Assembly: GCF_000226255.1 (NCBI RefSeq)
Contig: NZ_AGFG01000008.1
Span: 1 to 64,000, forward strand
Direction: 5' to 3'
Length of the DNA: 64,000 bases
DNA from: Desulfovibrio sp. A2
GTDB lineage: Bacteria > Desulfobacterota > Desulfovibrionia > Desulfovibrionales > Desulfovibrionaceae
The position numbers and the translations under genes are program-made. A model generated the notes under the pieces. The model made no database searches. It was not told the DNA's origin and saw only the letters and a program-made list of their open reading frames with translations. Positions within the stretch are counted from its first letter, which is position 1. Each line of letters opens with the position of its first letter. Positions 54,351 through 63,293 of the stretch are shown one piece after another.

Positions 54351-55403
54351 TCAGGAGCGTGAGCGGGGGTGATGGGCGCGGTGCACCTGGCGCAGTCGGT
54401 CGGCCTGCACGTGGGTGTAGATTTCCGTGGCCGCGATGTCGGCGTGGCCCAGCAGCATCTGCACGGTGCGCAGGTCGGCCCCGCCGTCCAGCAGATGGGT
54501 GGCGAAGGAATGGCGGAAGGTGTGCGGCGAGATGTCCTTGCGGATGCCCGCCTCGGCCACGTGCCGCTTGACCACCTTCCACACCGCCTGGCGGGTAAGC
54601 CCCTTGCCCGAGCGGTTCAGGAACAGGGCGTCCTCCACCGGGCGGAAGGCGGGCCGCCAGTCGCGGATGTAGGCCGCCAGCAGTTTCGCGGCCGTGTCAT
54701 GCACCGGCACGATACGTTCCTTGGACCCCTTGCCGAACACGCGCACGAGGCCGGTCATGGGATCGAAATCCAAAGGGCGCAGCCCGCACAGTTCGGAGAC
54801 GCGCAGGCCCGAAGCGTACAGCAATTCCAGCATGGTGCGGTCGCGAAAGCCCAGGCGGTCGGAAAGGTCCGGCCGGGCCAGCACGGCGGCCATTTCATCC
54901 CTGGTGAGCACGTCGGGCAGGGTGCGCGGCAGCTTGGGATTTTCCAGGTAGCGCAGCGGATCCGCCGTCAGTTGCCCCTCGGCCACGCCGTGGGCGAACA
55001 GCCCGCGCAGGGCCGAAAGGTGGCGGGACAAGGTGCGGCTGGTCAGGCCGCGCCGCCGCAGGTCCACGATGTACAGGAACAGGGTCTGTTCCGTGGCGGC
55101 TTCCAGCGCCATGCCGCCTTGCGCGAGAAATCCGGCGAAGTCGGCAAGGTCCGCCGCGTAGGCGGCCAGGGTGTTTTCCGCAAGGCCGCGCTCGATGAGC
55201 AGATATTCGAGGTACCCGTCCATGAGCGGATGGGTGGCGCGGGGTGCGCCATCCGCCACGGGCCGCGCGGCCGGGGCGCGACCGGCCGGTTTGGCGGATT
55301 TGCCCGGCCTGCCCGGCTTGTCATGTTTGGCGGTCACGGACGGCCTTGCGCCGCGCCGGACGGGCGCGGTTTCGGCGGTGACGGGTGAACGGCGTGGGGG
55401 CAT
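54351..55403 (-). CDS. xerD: tyrosine recombinase XerD-like
   Basis: A 350-residue tyrosine recombinase. The catalytic set is complete: Arg in SGLRVSELCG, Lys in GKGSKERIVP, HTFRHS (His-x-x-Arg), LLGHADIA and the nucleophile Tyr in TEIYTHV. XerC/D resolve chromosome dimers at dif. No integrase-specific neighbours, so this is the housekeeping enzyme. The first 60 residues are Pro/Arg/Lys-rich; ATG 55223 would give a typical 290-residue protein, and neither start has a good ribosome site. It lies 38 bp upstream of the DHH-CBS fusion gene. Confidence 0.9.
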   Translation of the reverse strand: MPPRRSPVTAETAPVRRGARPSVTAKHDKPGRPGKSAKPAGRAPAARPVADGAPRATHPLMDGYLEYLLIERGLAENTLAAYAADLADFAGFLAQGGMALEAATEQTLFLYIVDLRRRGLTSRTLSRHLSALRGLFAHGVAEGQLTADPLRYLENPKLPRTLPDVLTRDEMAAVLARPDLSDRLGFRDRTMLELLYASGLRVSELCGLRPLDFDPMTGLVRVFGKGSKERIVPVHDTAAKLLAAYIRDWRPAFRPVEDALFLNRSGKGLTRQAVWKVVKRHVAEAGIRKDISPHTFRHSFATHLLDGGADLRTVQMLLGHADIAATEIYTHVQADRLRQVHRAHHPRSRS

Positions 55404-55563
55404 GGAACTCGGGGTGCGCGGCGCGGTTGTGTCCGGCCCCGGCGGCCGTGCGCGGCACGCGGGACGGACGGTATCCGATGCGGCATGGTACACGGGCGCC
55501 CATCATGCGGCAAGAGCGGGGGGAGAACGCGTGACACGGCAGGGTGGCGGCGCTGCATGCGAA

Positions 55564-55591
55564 ACGGGGCGCGCCGCGTGGCACGCCCCGT
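55564..55591 (-). terminator. hairpin between the chemoreceptor and xerD
   Basis: ACGGGGCG pairs with CGCCCCGT across a 12-nt loop, 109 bp beyond the chemoreceptor stop; the minus-strand tail is GTTTCGC, a weak U-tract. The 296-bp gap (55404-55699) shows nothing else. Confidence 0.4.
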
Positions 55592-55699
55592 ACGGGTGAC
55601 ATATAAGGAAGAGATGCGTGACGGGAGCCGCACGGATGCCCCATGCAGGGGGGCGTGCGTCTTTCCCCGGTCCCGTGGCGCAGGGCCGTCGTGTAGGGG

Positions 55700-57442
55700 C
55701 TATCCCAGCTTCACGTCGGCGGCCAGCAGGGCCACCGGGTTTCCCGCGTCGTCCTCCATGGGCAGCGACACGGTGATGCATGGGGCGCCCGAGGCCTGCG
55801 AGACGTAGCTTTCCGAGATGTACAGATCGCCGATGGCCAAGGCCCCGGTAAACCACGGGCGCGACGACCAGTCCTTGCCGCAGGCCTGCGCGTCGGCCGG
55901 GGTGGCCAGAGCGGCCGGGGCGATGTTGGCGATGATCTGCCGCCCCTTGGCGTCGGTCATGTACAGCAGTTCAAGGTACGGGGCGGCGGCGATGACCTCG
56001 CGCAGTCGCCGCTCGATGCGCTCGCGCTGCATGGAGCGGATGTCCGGCGCGTCGGCCAGCCCGCGCATGAGGGTTTGCACAGTGCCCTCGCCGATGACGT
56101 GGAACACCCGGTTCAGGGTGCCCAACCGGGCCATCTGAGCGGAAAGCGTGGCGATGTCGTCGTTGGCGCGGTGCATGCCGTCAGCCGTTTCGCGCGAGAT
56201 GGCGTCCACCTGGGTGGTGATGCGGTTGATCTCTTCGCAGGTGGCGGCCTGCTGCTCCGCAGCGGTGGCGATGTTGCGCACCCCGTCGGAGGTCGCCTCC
56301 ACGATGTGCACGATTTCGTCCAGCGCCGTGCCGGAATCCTCGGCCAGTCGGGTGGCCTCGTCCACCACGCGGGCGGCCTCGTCCATGTCGGCCAGGGTCT
56401 TGCGGGTGCCGCTCTGGATGGCGGTGATGACCTCGCCCACTTCGCGGGTGGCCTGCATGGTCTTTTCCGCCAGTTTGCGCACCTCGTCGGCCACCACGGC
56501 AAAGCCGCGCCCGGCCTCGCCAGCGCGGGCCGCCTCGATGGCGGCGTTCAGCGCAAGCAGGTTGGTCTGGTCGGCGATGTCGGTGATGACGCCCATGACC
56601 TGTCCGATGGATTCGGCCCGGGTGCCCAGGTCGCCCATGACGCCGCGCAGACCGGTGGTGTGCCCGTGCACGGCGGCGATGGAAGCCACGGCCTTGCCCA
56701 CCACGTCGCGCCCGGCCAGGGCCTTCTGGCGCGCGGTGTCGGCCTGGACGGCGGCGTCGCCCGCGTTGCGGGCCACGGCGGTGACCGTGGAGGTCATCTG
56801 CTCCATGGCCACGGCGGTGTCGCCAGCCAGCCGTCGCTGGTTGTCCGCCCCGGCGGATGCCCTGCCCGCCTCGGCCGCCAGGCGCGCGGCCGCCTCCTGC
56901 AACGAAGTGACGGCCCGGTCAAGGGTTCGGGCGGAGTTGCGCATGGCCTGCCGGTTGGATGCCTCCGCGCGGTCACGCACCTGCGCGGCCTTGTGCCCGG
57001 CGGCGTCGGCCGAATGGGAACATGCGTCGGCCCGTGCGGTTTCCGCCACGCCGCGCTGGCGCGCGGCCTCCAGCAGCGTCACCAGGCGCGGCACATGGCG
57101 GTCCAGCAGGGCCGGTGCGTCATCATCGAAATTCGCGGCCGGGGACGCGGCGGCAACCCCGGTCTTTTTGGCGCCGAAAGACAGCCCGCCTGAAGCGGCC
57201 CGATCGGCCGCCCCGGAATCCGTTTCGTCCCCCGGCACCGAGGCGGCCAGCCGCGCGGCCTCACGCAGCGCCGCGTGCACGCGCCATGCGTCGTACAGGC
57301 AGGCCAGGGACGCCAAGGCCCCGGCAACCACGATTCCGTAAAGCGCCCAGTCCGCCGCTCCCAGCGCGAGCGCCATGCCCGCGCAGGCGAAAAGTGCCGC
57401 CAGCAGGCCCAATCCAGCCAAAGCCCGTGTCGCCGATGTCAT
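55700..57442 (-). CDS. methyl-accepting chemotaxis protein with C-terminal Cache/PAS-like sensor
   Basis: A 580-residue receptor. Two closely spaced membrane helices at residues about 7-29 and 34-52 leave almost no periplasmic loop. A methylation/signalling coiled coil follows with the CheA/CheW-contact hairpin [19 protein letters not shown] (about 335-355). The last 140 residues ([51 protein letters not shown]) resemble a Cache-type ligand domain, placed after the signalling part, so it should sense a cytoplasmic cue. ATG 57442 gives a normal N terminus. No other che genes are near. Confidence 0.88.
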   Translation of the reverse strand: MTSATRALAGLGLLAALFACAGMALALGAADWALYGIVVAGALASLACLYDAWRVHAALREAARLAASVPGDETDSGAADRAASGGLSFGAKKTGVAAASPAANFDDDAPALLDRHVPRLVTLLEAARQRGVAETARADACSHSADAAGHKAAQVRDRAEASNRQAMRNSARTLDRAVTSLQEAAARLAAEAGRASAGADNQRRLAGDTAVAMEQMTSTVTAVARNAGDAAVQADTARQKALAGRDVVGKAVASIAAVHGHTTGLRGVMGDLGTRAESIGQVMGVITDIADQTNLLALNAAIEAARAGEAGRGFAVVADEVRKLAEKTMQATREVGEVITAIQSGTRKTLADMDEAARVVDEATRLAEDSGTALDEIVHIVEATSDGVRNIATAAEQQAATCEEINRITTQVDAISRETADGMHRANDDIATLSAQMARLGTLNRVFHVIGEGTVQTLMRGLADAPDIRSMQRERIERRLREVIAAAPYLELLYMTDAKGRQIIANIAPAALATPADAQACGKDWSSRPWFTGALAIGDLYISESYVSQASGAPCITVSLPMEDDAGNPVALLAADVKLG

Positions 57443-58072
57443 GCGATCCCCCGCGTTGTCGTGAAGCCGTGTGTGGCGTCTGATGGAGCGTGTCGTTCGT
57501 TTTGTCGTTTTCGTTATGCCCGATGACATTTTTGACAACAAAAACTCAAGAAGTAGGGTAGGGTAGGATGCCCCTGCATATCCGTACCCGGCAACGCTTC
57601 CCCTTTCCCCGTCCCTTGCCGGGACACGCACGGAACCACGCCGCAACGGAATTTCCGGGCCTCGGGCGAGTGGAGAGGAGGGGGCCACCACTGCCCAGCG
57701 CACCGCATGAGAGCGGGCAGGGCGGTGGTGTATGCGCGTGGCTATTGCAGGATGCATACCCGTGAGTGTGGCGCTGCACCGGAGGAGAGTCCCGCAGGGG
57801 CGAGGGGGGGAGGAGGATGGTGTCCGGGCGTTTGCTCCGTCTGCGCCGCCGGGCGGGCCGACCGTCAGGAGCCATTATCATTTGACAGGCCGGGCGGGGG
57901 GCCTGTAGATTTCGCGCAACCGGACGAAACCGGGTACGCGCTACCCGGACTGGCTTTACAAGGAACGGGCTTCTGGCAGAGCCCTCTTTTTTTACCGGCG
58001 CATGGGCGCGCCGCGCCGCATGGCGAAAGGCCGCGCCCTAGGGGATCGAAACCCGCAAGGAGAGGATTCGGA
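57443..58072. other. divergent leader region of chemoreceptor and dapL
   Basis: A 630-bp gene-free stretch. Near 57518-57550 it is AT-rich with TTGACA and the dyad-like TTTTTGACAACAAAAAC, probably the chemoreceptor control region. The dapL promoter lies at 57882-57911. Frames inside have no ribosome sites. Confidence 0.6.
57882..57911 (+). promoter_or_regulatory. promoter of dapL
   Basis: TTGACA, 18-bp spacer, TAGATT on the plus strand. The start near 57918 would give a 155-nt leader before ATG 58073. The spacer is GC-rich with GGCC/GGCC-type symmetry. Confidence 0.7.
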
Positions 58073-59242
58073 ATGGCTGATTTCAAACTCGCGGACCGGC
58101 TGGCGACCCTGCCCCCGTACCTGTTCGCGGGCATCGACAAGGTCAAGGCCGAAGTGGCCGCCCGTGGCGTGGACATCATCAGCCTCGGCATCGGCGACCC
58201 CGACATGCCGACGCCCGACTTCATCATCGACGCCATGAAGAAGGCCGTGGAACGCCCCGCCAACCACCAGTACCCCTCGTACGTGGGCATGCTGGAATTC
58301 CGGCAGGAAGTGGCCAACTGGTATGGTCGCCGCTTTGGCGTCAGCCTTGACCCCAAGACCGAGGTCATCGGGCTCATCGGGTCCAAGGAAGGCATCGCCC
58401 ATTTTCCGCTGGCCTTCGTGAACCCCGGCGACCTCGTGCTGGTGTGCACCCCCAACTACCCGGTGTACCACATCGCCACCGGCTTCGTGGGCGGCGAGGT
58501 GCAGTTCATCCCCCTGGTGGAGGAAAACGACTACCTGCCCGACCTAGACGCCATCCCCGCCGCCACATGGGACCGGGCGAAGATGATCTTCGTCAACTAC
58601 CCCAACAACCCCACGGCGGCCACGGCCCCGCGCGCGTTCTACGAAAAGCTCATAGGCATCTGCAAGAAGCACAACGTGATCATCGCGCACGACACGGCCT
58701 ACACCGAGGTCTACTACGACGAGAATGACAAGCCCATGAGCATTCTTGAAGTGGAAGGGGCCAAGGACGTGACCATCGAGTTCCACTCGCTGTCCAAGAC
58801 CTACAACATGACCGGCTGGCGAGTGGGCATGGCCGTGGGCAACGCATCCCTGGTGGCGGGCCTTGGCAAGGTGAAGGAAAACGTGGACTCCGGCATCTTC
58901 CAGGCCGTGCAGGAAGCCTCCATCGTGGCCCTGCGCGACGGCGACGACTTCTGCCGCGAACTGCGCGCCATCTACCGCAAGCGCCGCGACGTGGTGGTGG
59001 CCGCCCTGCAGAAGGTGGGCATCGCCTGCCGCGTGCCCACCGCCGCGTTCTACATCTGGGCCAAGGTGCCCGCCGGGTACGGCTCGTCGGCCGAATTCGT
59101 CACCGCCGTGCTGGAAAAGACCGGCGTGGTGCTGACCCCCGGCAACGGCTTCGGCACGCCGGGCGAAGGCTACTTCCGCATTTCGCTCACCGTGGACACC
59201 GACCGCCTCGAGGAGGCCGTGTCACGCATCGCGAACCTGTAA
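58073..59242 (+). CDS. dapL: LL-diaminopimelate aminotransferase (class I/II)
   Basis: A 389-residue PLP aminotransferase. SLSKTYNMTGWR holds the PLP lysine; NYPNNPT, HDTAYTEVYY and YFRISLT are conserved contacts. The sequence MADFKLADRL...PPYLFAGIDKVK and overall match favour DapL, which makes LL-diaminopimelate directly from tetrahydrodipicolinate, giving a short lysine and peptidoglycan route; other class I aminotransferases are possible. AAGGAGAGG lies upstream of ATG 58073. It pairs with lysA in this window. The folK frame overlaps its stop. Confidence 0.88.
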   Translation: MADFKLADRLATLPPYLFAGIDKVKAEVAARGVDIISLGIGDPDMPTPDFIIDAMKKAVERPANHQYPSYVGMLEFRQEVANWYGRRFGVSLDPKTEVIGLIGSKEGIAHFPLAFVNPGDLVLVCTPNYPVYHIATGFVGGEVQFIPLVEENDYLPDLDAIPAATWDRAKMIFVNYPNNPTAATAPRAFYEKLIGICKKHNVIIAHDTAYTEVYYDENDKPMSILEVEGAKDVTIEFHSLSKTYNMTGWRVGMAVGNASLVAGLGKVKENVDSGIFQAVQEASIVALRDGDDFCRELRAIYRKRRDVVVAALQKVGIACRVPTAAFYIWAKVPAGYGSSAEFVTAVLEKTGVVLTPGNGFGTPGEGYFRISLTVDTDRLEEAVSRIANL

Positions 59243-59811
59243 TCGCCTACGTCTGCCTGGGGTCCAACCTGCCCCCCAAAAACGTCCGAAAGGGCGTGCC
59301 GGGGGGCGACCCCGCCGACAATCTCGTCCGGGCAGTGGCGGCGCTTGCCGCCCTGCCCGGCGTTGTCGTTGGCGCGTTGTCGTCCGTGTACCGCACCGAG
59401 CCGCAGGGCTACCGCGACCAGCCGTGGTTCATCAACCAGGTGGCGCGGCTGGAATGCGGGCCGGGCGTGACGCCGGAAGGGCTGCTGGAAGACCTGCTGG
59501 CCGTGGAGCGGGCCATGGGCCGCCGCCGGGCGTATGCCCCGGAGGATGGCCCCGGAGGGGAGGGGGGCACCCCGGATGCGTCCCTGCGCTATGCCCCGCG
59601 CACCATCGACATCGACCTGCTGCTGTTCGGCGATGCGGTGCGCGACACCCCGCGCCTGACGTTGCCGCATCCGCGCATGCGCGAACGGGCCTTCGTGCTG
59701 GTGCCGCTGCACGAAATCGCCCCCGAACTCGCTTTCCCCGACGGGCAAAGTCTGATACACGCCCTGAAATCGCTGACGTTCACCCTGCACGAAGGGTGCA
59801 TCGGCCAGTAG
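59239..59811 (+). CDS. folK: HPPK (folate pathway pyrophosphokinase), start codon uncertain
   Basis: About 190 residues of 6-hydroxymethyl-7,8-dihydropterin pyrophosphokinase: AYVCLGSNL at the start, FINQVARLECG, and RTIDIDLLLFGD with the metal aspartates, then LPHPRMRERAFVLVPL. The conserved N terminus requires translation to begin at about 59239-59245, but the codons there are GTA ATC GCC, with no ATG, GTG or TTG in frame between the stop-free upstream region and GTG 59296, which would delete the GSN strand. It overlaps the dapL stop by 4 bp and is probably coupled to it. Listed from the GTA as the homologous position. Confidence 0.8.
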   Translation, partial: VIAYVCLGSNLPPKNVRKGVPGGDPADNLVRAVAALAALPGVVVGALSSVYRTEPQGYRDQPWFINQVARLECGPGVTPEGLLEDLLAVERAMGRRRAYAPEDGPGGEGGTPDASLRYAPRTIDIDLLLFGDAVRDTPRLTLPHPRMRERAFVLVPLHEIAPELAFPDGQSLIHALKSLTFTLHEGCIGQ

Positions 59812-59973
59812 CGCGGGGCAGACGAGGAGCTGCGCCCGAGTCGGACTTTCCCAGGCTGGCCCGCGTCTGGCCCATGTCGGCCAAGTATGGCCAGATGGGC
59901 GGACGCGCTCCGGCCGGTTCCGTCTCACACCATCAACACCTCAAGGGCCCCAAGGCCCCAAAGGGAGTCTGGC

Positions 59974-60270
59974 ATGCTCAAGTGGCTCGTGCTGATCGCG
60001 GCAGGCTATTTTCTCTACCGGCTCGTGACCAACGAGTCGCGCAAGAAGGGCAAGGACGACAAGAAGCAGAAGGAAGAAATGGTGGCCACCGGCGAAATGG
60101 TGCGCGACCCCGTGTGCGGCGCGTACATCGACGCCAACGGCGGCGTTACCGTGCGCGATGGCGAGAAGACCTACCGTTTTTGCAGCTACGAATGCCGCGA
60201 CACCTTCCTGAAGCAGTTGCAGGGCGGCGGCCGGGAAATTCCCGCGCGCGAGGAAAAGGACGCCGACTAG
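59974..60270 (+). CDS. small membrane protein with YHS/TRASH-type metal-binding domain
   Basis: A 98-residue protein; ATG follows GGGAG. One N-terminal membrane helix (MLKWLVLIAAGYFLYRLV), a Lys-rich linker, then DPVCGAYID...YRFCSYECRDTFL, the Cys pattern of YHS/TRASH domains that bind heavy metals. Probably anchored in the inner membrane with the metal site facing the cytoplasm, as the positive charges follow the helix. It may sense or sequester a metal such as copper. It stands alone, 162 bp after folK. Confidence 0.85.
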   Translation: MLKWLVLIAAGYFLYRLVTNESRKKGKDDKKQKEEMVATGEMVRDPVCGAYIDANGGVTVRDGEKTYRFCSYECRDTFLKQLQGGGREIPAREEKDAD

Positions 60271-60465
60271 CCGGGGCGTTTTGCCGGACGACTGCGCGGC
60301 CATGGTCGCCGGACGCTCGGCTTCAGCCTACGTGCCGTTTTCTTCCGCATATCCTTTCGTGACGCCGCCGCACCCCGGTGGGGCACGCCCGGCTCATGTC
60401 CGAGGGCACATTTCCGGGATTGCACCCGCAGCGGGCGGCGGCCTGACGCAGGAGGCATCGGTTCC

Positions 60466-61110
60466 ATGCAGTTTTTCCTGGATACGGCCAACATCGCCGA
60501 AATCCGCGCCGCCAGGGCCTGGGGGCTGCTGGACGGCGTGACCACCAATCCCACGCTGATGGCCCGTGAAGGCGGCGACTGGCGCGCGGTGATGCGCGAC
60601 ATCTGCCGCGAGGTGGAAGGCCCGGTGAGCCTCGAGGCCGTGGGCGAGACCGCCGACGAATTCATCGCCATGGGGCTCGACCTCATGCGCAACGGCCCCA
60701 ACGTGGTGGTCAAGATTCCCATGACCCCCGAGGGGCTGAAGGCCGTGCGGGTGCTGAAGTCCAAGGGCGTGGACACCAACGTGACCCTGATATTCTCGCC
60801 CATGCAGGCCCTGCTGGCCGCCAAGGCCGGTGCCTCGTTCGTCTCGCCTTTTGTCGGTCGCCTGGACGGGCTGTCGCAGGACGGCATGCAACTGGTGGCC
60901 GACATCATGGCCATCCTGCGCAATTATGCGATGGACGCGCGGGTCATCGTGGCCAGCGTGCGCCATCCGCGCCACGTGGCCGAGGCCGCCCTGATGGGAG
61001 CCCACGTCGCCACGGTGCCGTTCGCAGTGCTGCGCCAGATGTTCGACCACCCGCTGACCTCGGCGGGGCTCGAAACCTTCAACAAGGACTGGGCAGCGCT
61101 GAACGGGTAG
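60466..61110 (+). CDS. fructose-6-phosphate aldolase/transaldolase-like (TalC/FSA family)
   Basis: A 214-residue small transaldolase-family protein. MQFFLDTANIAEI, VTTNPTLMAR, VVVKIPMTPEG (Schiff-base lysine), NVTLIFSPMQALLA and SPFVGRLDG match the FSA/TalC group. Such short members act either as transaldolase in the pentose phosphate pathway or as fructose-6-phosphate aldolase; sequence alone does not decide. AGGAGG lies 10 nt before the ATG. Two hairpins follow the gene. Confidence 0.92.
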   Translation: MQFFLDTANIAEIRAARAWGLLDGVTTNPTLMAREGGDWRAVMRDICREVEGPVSLEAVGETADEFIAMGLDLMRNGPNVVVKIPMTPEGLKAVRVLKSKGVDTNVTLIFSPMQALLAAKAGASFVSPFVGRLDGLSQDGMQLVADIMAILRNYAMDARVIVASVRHPRHVAEAALMGAHVATVPFAVLRQMFDHPLTSAGLETFNKDWAALNG

Positions 61111-61135
61111 CGCTTTGCCGTCGGCAGGTCTGGCT

Positions 61136-61150
61136 GGCCGAAAATCGGCC
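61136..61150 (+). terminator. small hairpin after the transaldolase gene
   Basis: GGCCGA-AAA-TCGGCC, 26 bp after the stop. Without U-tract; probably a helper to the stronger hairpin that follows. Confidence 0.4.
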
Positions 61151-61172
61151 TCACGTGCCAATATTGGTCGTA

Positions 61173-61212
61173 AAACGGGCATCATCCCTGCGGATGGTGC
61201 CCGTTTCTTGTG
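61173..61212 (+). terminator. terminator of the transaldolase gene
   Basis: AAACGGGCATCATCC pairs with GGATGGTGCCCGTTT with one G-U pair, followed by CTTGTGT. Good rho-independent form, 63 bp after the stop. Confidence 0.8.
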
Positions 61213-62166
61213 TCCCAAACCTAAAATCGTCCAGAATTCGCTTCTGCGGCGCGTACAGGGTGTGGATGGATTCATCCCCGCATTTTGAAAAAACGGGGCG
61301 CAAATCGGGCGGTTTCGAAGCGTGATTTGCTGAGGCTCTGCGCGAAAACGCACAGGCGCACGGAAAGCATCCATGGGTGGTGCTTGGGTAAGCGGGGCTA
61401 CGGGGTGGGGAGAGGGAACAGGAGTCGGATTCTGTAAACGCTGCACCTCGGAAACGTGTCGACAACCGGCCGCGCCAATGCCGAGTTCACGGCAGGCAAT
61501 GCGCGCGCAGGAGACACGGCCGGATGAATGAATGATCGACTATGTCGATTGATGTGACGGCCAAGGTCCGAAACGGCACGCCAAGCGTTGTTGCACGTAC
61601 TGCGTCGGTGCACAGTGGCAGCGTGAGGGGTCAAGGGCACACGACGGATGGGTGGGGCCTTCATGGAGGGAAAAAGTCGCACAGCATGGCCCTTTCATTT
61701 TTCTTACATGTCTCATAATGTAAATTATGTTAACTTTTAGAATTTGAATTGCTTTTTATCCTAATGTGTTCCGAATTCATAATTTTATGTGAAACAACCG
61801 GTGGCTTTCCGATCCACTCTCCCCGAAATCACGCCTTTCGCTGTGTCCGTTTTGAGGGGGCGCAATCGTTTTCGCGAGGTTCTGGTCGGCTTTTGCCGTT
61901 AACGGGCCGCACGAACGGGATGCTTCGAGTGCATGCGCACCGCAGATCGATCTTGATTGGCGATTGTCGACGTGTGCGTGCGGCGGTCTTGGTCGGTTGT
62001 GAGTGATGGCGACGCACTGCCCTTGTCATGGTCACTCGCGTTCGCTTGGCAAGAGCGTGTGGCATGCCCAGCGCTGGTGGCGTGCCTGGCGGATATTTGA
62101 TTGGCTCTGTCGATTTGCTAGCGGGAGATATCTGGGGTGACGATTAGTTTGGGCGCGCAGGAAAAG
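61213..62166. other. long gene-free stretch with an AT-rich core
   Basis: Almost 1 kb without a supportable gene. The block 61690-61800 is strikingly AT-rich for this genome (TTAACTTTTAGAATTTG, CATAATTTTATGTG) and differs in composition on both sides. Short frames of 80-95 codons on either strand have no ribosome sites and unusual composition. It may be the remnant of transferred DNA, or a large regulatory region. Confidence 0.55.
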
Positions 62167-62198
62167 ACCCATGGCACAAGCTGTCGCGCGGCATGGGT
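62167..62198 (-). terminator. terminator of the acyltransferase operon
   Basis: On the minus strand ACCCATG pairs with CATGGGT across an 18-nt loop and is followed by CTTTTCC. It lies 70 bp beyond the stop of the LpxL-like gene. Confidence 0.65.
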
Positions 62199-62267
62199 GT
62201 AGCTGGGAATGGCACCAATCGGTGGTGCCGGTCGGTCAATGACGGGGAAAGATGGAATGGGGAGCGG

Positions 62268-63293
62268 TCAGTCGTCCTGTTGCGTGTCTGGCTGACCGTC
62301 TTGCTGCGGGCGGGTCTTCCAGCGTTTGTGCATCCAGAACCACTGTTCCGGATGAGCGCGCACCGCCCTTTCCACGGCCTGGGTGTAGAACCTGGCCACG
62401 GCTTCGACCTTGTCCGCCCTGTCGCCGCCAAGAGTGGCGGTATCCAGCGGCTCGTCGATGCACAGCCGGTAGTGGTCGCCCTCGCGGATCATGAAGGCGG
62501 GCCACACCAGCGCTTCGGCGCGCACGGCCAGCAGGGCCGGTCCCATGTTCACGGCGGCGATCTCACCCAGGAACGGCAGGAAGATGGCCTCGTCGCGGCG
62601 GCAGTTGTGGTCCACCAGAAAGCCGACGCACCCGTTACGCTTTAGCCCCTTGAGCACCGTGAACACGGCGTTGCGGTGGTCCACCACCTGCAACCCCCGC
62701 GCGCCGCGCATGGCGAAGATGAAGTCGTTGAGAGTGCGGTTGCTGTTGCGGCGCACCACCACCATGCGTGGGCGGTCCAGGTGCCACTGGCCCAGCAGCG
62801 AGGCCATGAATTCCCATGCGCCCAGATGGCCCGTGGCCGCCACCATGGGGCGGTCGCTTTCGGATATCCTGCGCAGCAGGTCGGGCCTGTCGATGATCAG
62901 GCGCGCGCCCGTATCTTCGAAGCCGAACCGGCCTACCAGCACCAGTTCCAGGAACGACCGGGCATTGTGGGCGAAGCTTTCGCGCGCGATGCGGTTGGCC
63001 TCTTGCTGCGACACGCCGAGATGCTCGGCGATGGCCTGGGCCGCCAGCCGCCGCCTGCCCGGCAGGCAATGCCACATCAGCGCGCCCAGCGCGTTGCCGT
63101 ACCGGGCGATGCCCCCGAACCCTCGTCCGGCCAGGGTACGGGCCAGCATGTGCAGCAGGCGCGCAGGCAGCCCCTGTGCAGCGGCGTCGGGGGCTGAGGT
63201 GGTATCGCCGGAAGCGCCGGCCGCGTCGAACGAGCCGGTCTCTCCGGACGGGGGGGGCGTGGGAATGTCGTCGCGTGGAGGGGGCGTCTTCAT
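62268..63293 (-). CDS. lipid A biosynthesis lauroyl/myristoyl-type acyltransferase (LpxL family)
   Basis: A 341-residue protein of the HtrB/LpxL family, which adds secondary acyl chains to lipid A at the inner membrane. The HxxxxD/E block is ATGHLGAWEF; VVVRRNSNRTLNDF and VGFLVDHNCRRDEAIF are further conserved parts. The first 45 residues are Pro/Ala/Ser-rich and look disordered. Its start overlaps the stop of the DUF374 gene as ATGA, so the two are coupled. Which acyl chain and position it uses cannot be told. Confidence 0.9.
   Translation of the reverse strand: MKTPPPRDDIPTPPPSGETGSFDAAGASGDTTSAPDAAAQGLPARLLHMLARTLAGRGFGGIARYGNALGALMWHCLPGRRRLAAQAIAEHLGVSQQEANRIARESFAHNARSFLELVLVGRFGFEDTGARLIIDRPDLLRRISESDRPMVAATGHLGAWEFMASLLGQWHLDRPRMVVVRRNSNRTLNDFIFAMRGARGLQVVDHRNAVFTVLKGLKRNGCVGFLVDHNCRRDEAIFLPFLGEIAAVNMGPALLAVRAEALVWPAFMIREGDHYRLCIDEPLDTATLGGDRADKVEAVARFYTQAVERAVRAHPEQWFWMHKRWKTRPQQDGQPDTQQDD

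Noticed and set aside
54351..55403. An integrase of a mobile element
   Set aside because: Sequence and context (operon with a tRNA enzyme gene, no att repeats) fit housekeeping XerD.
61398..62065. Three frames of 78-94 codons in the AT-rich gap
   Set aside because: No ribosome sites, no recognisable domains and conflicting strands.
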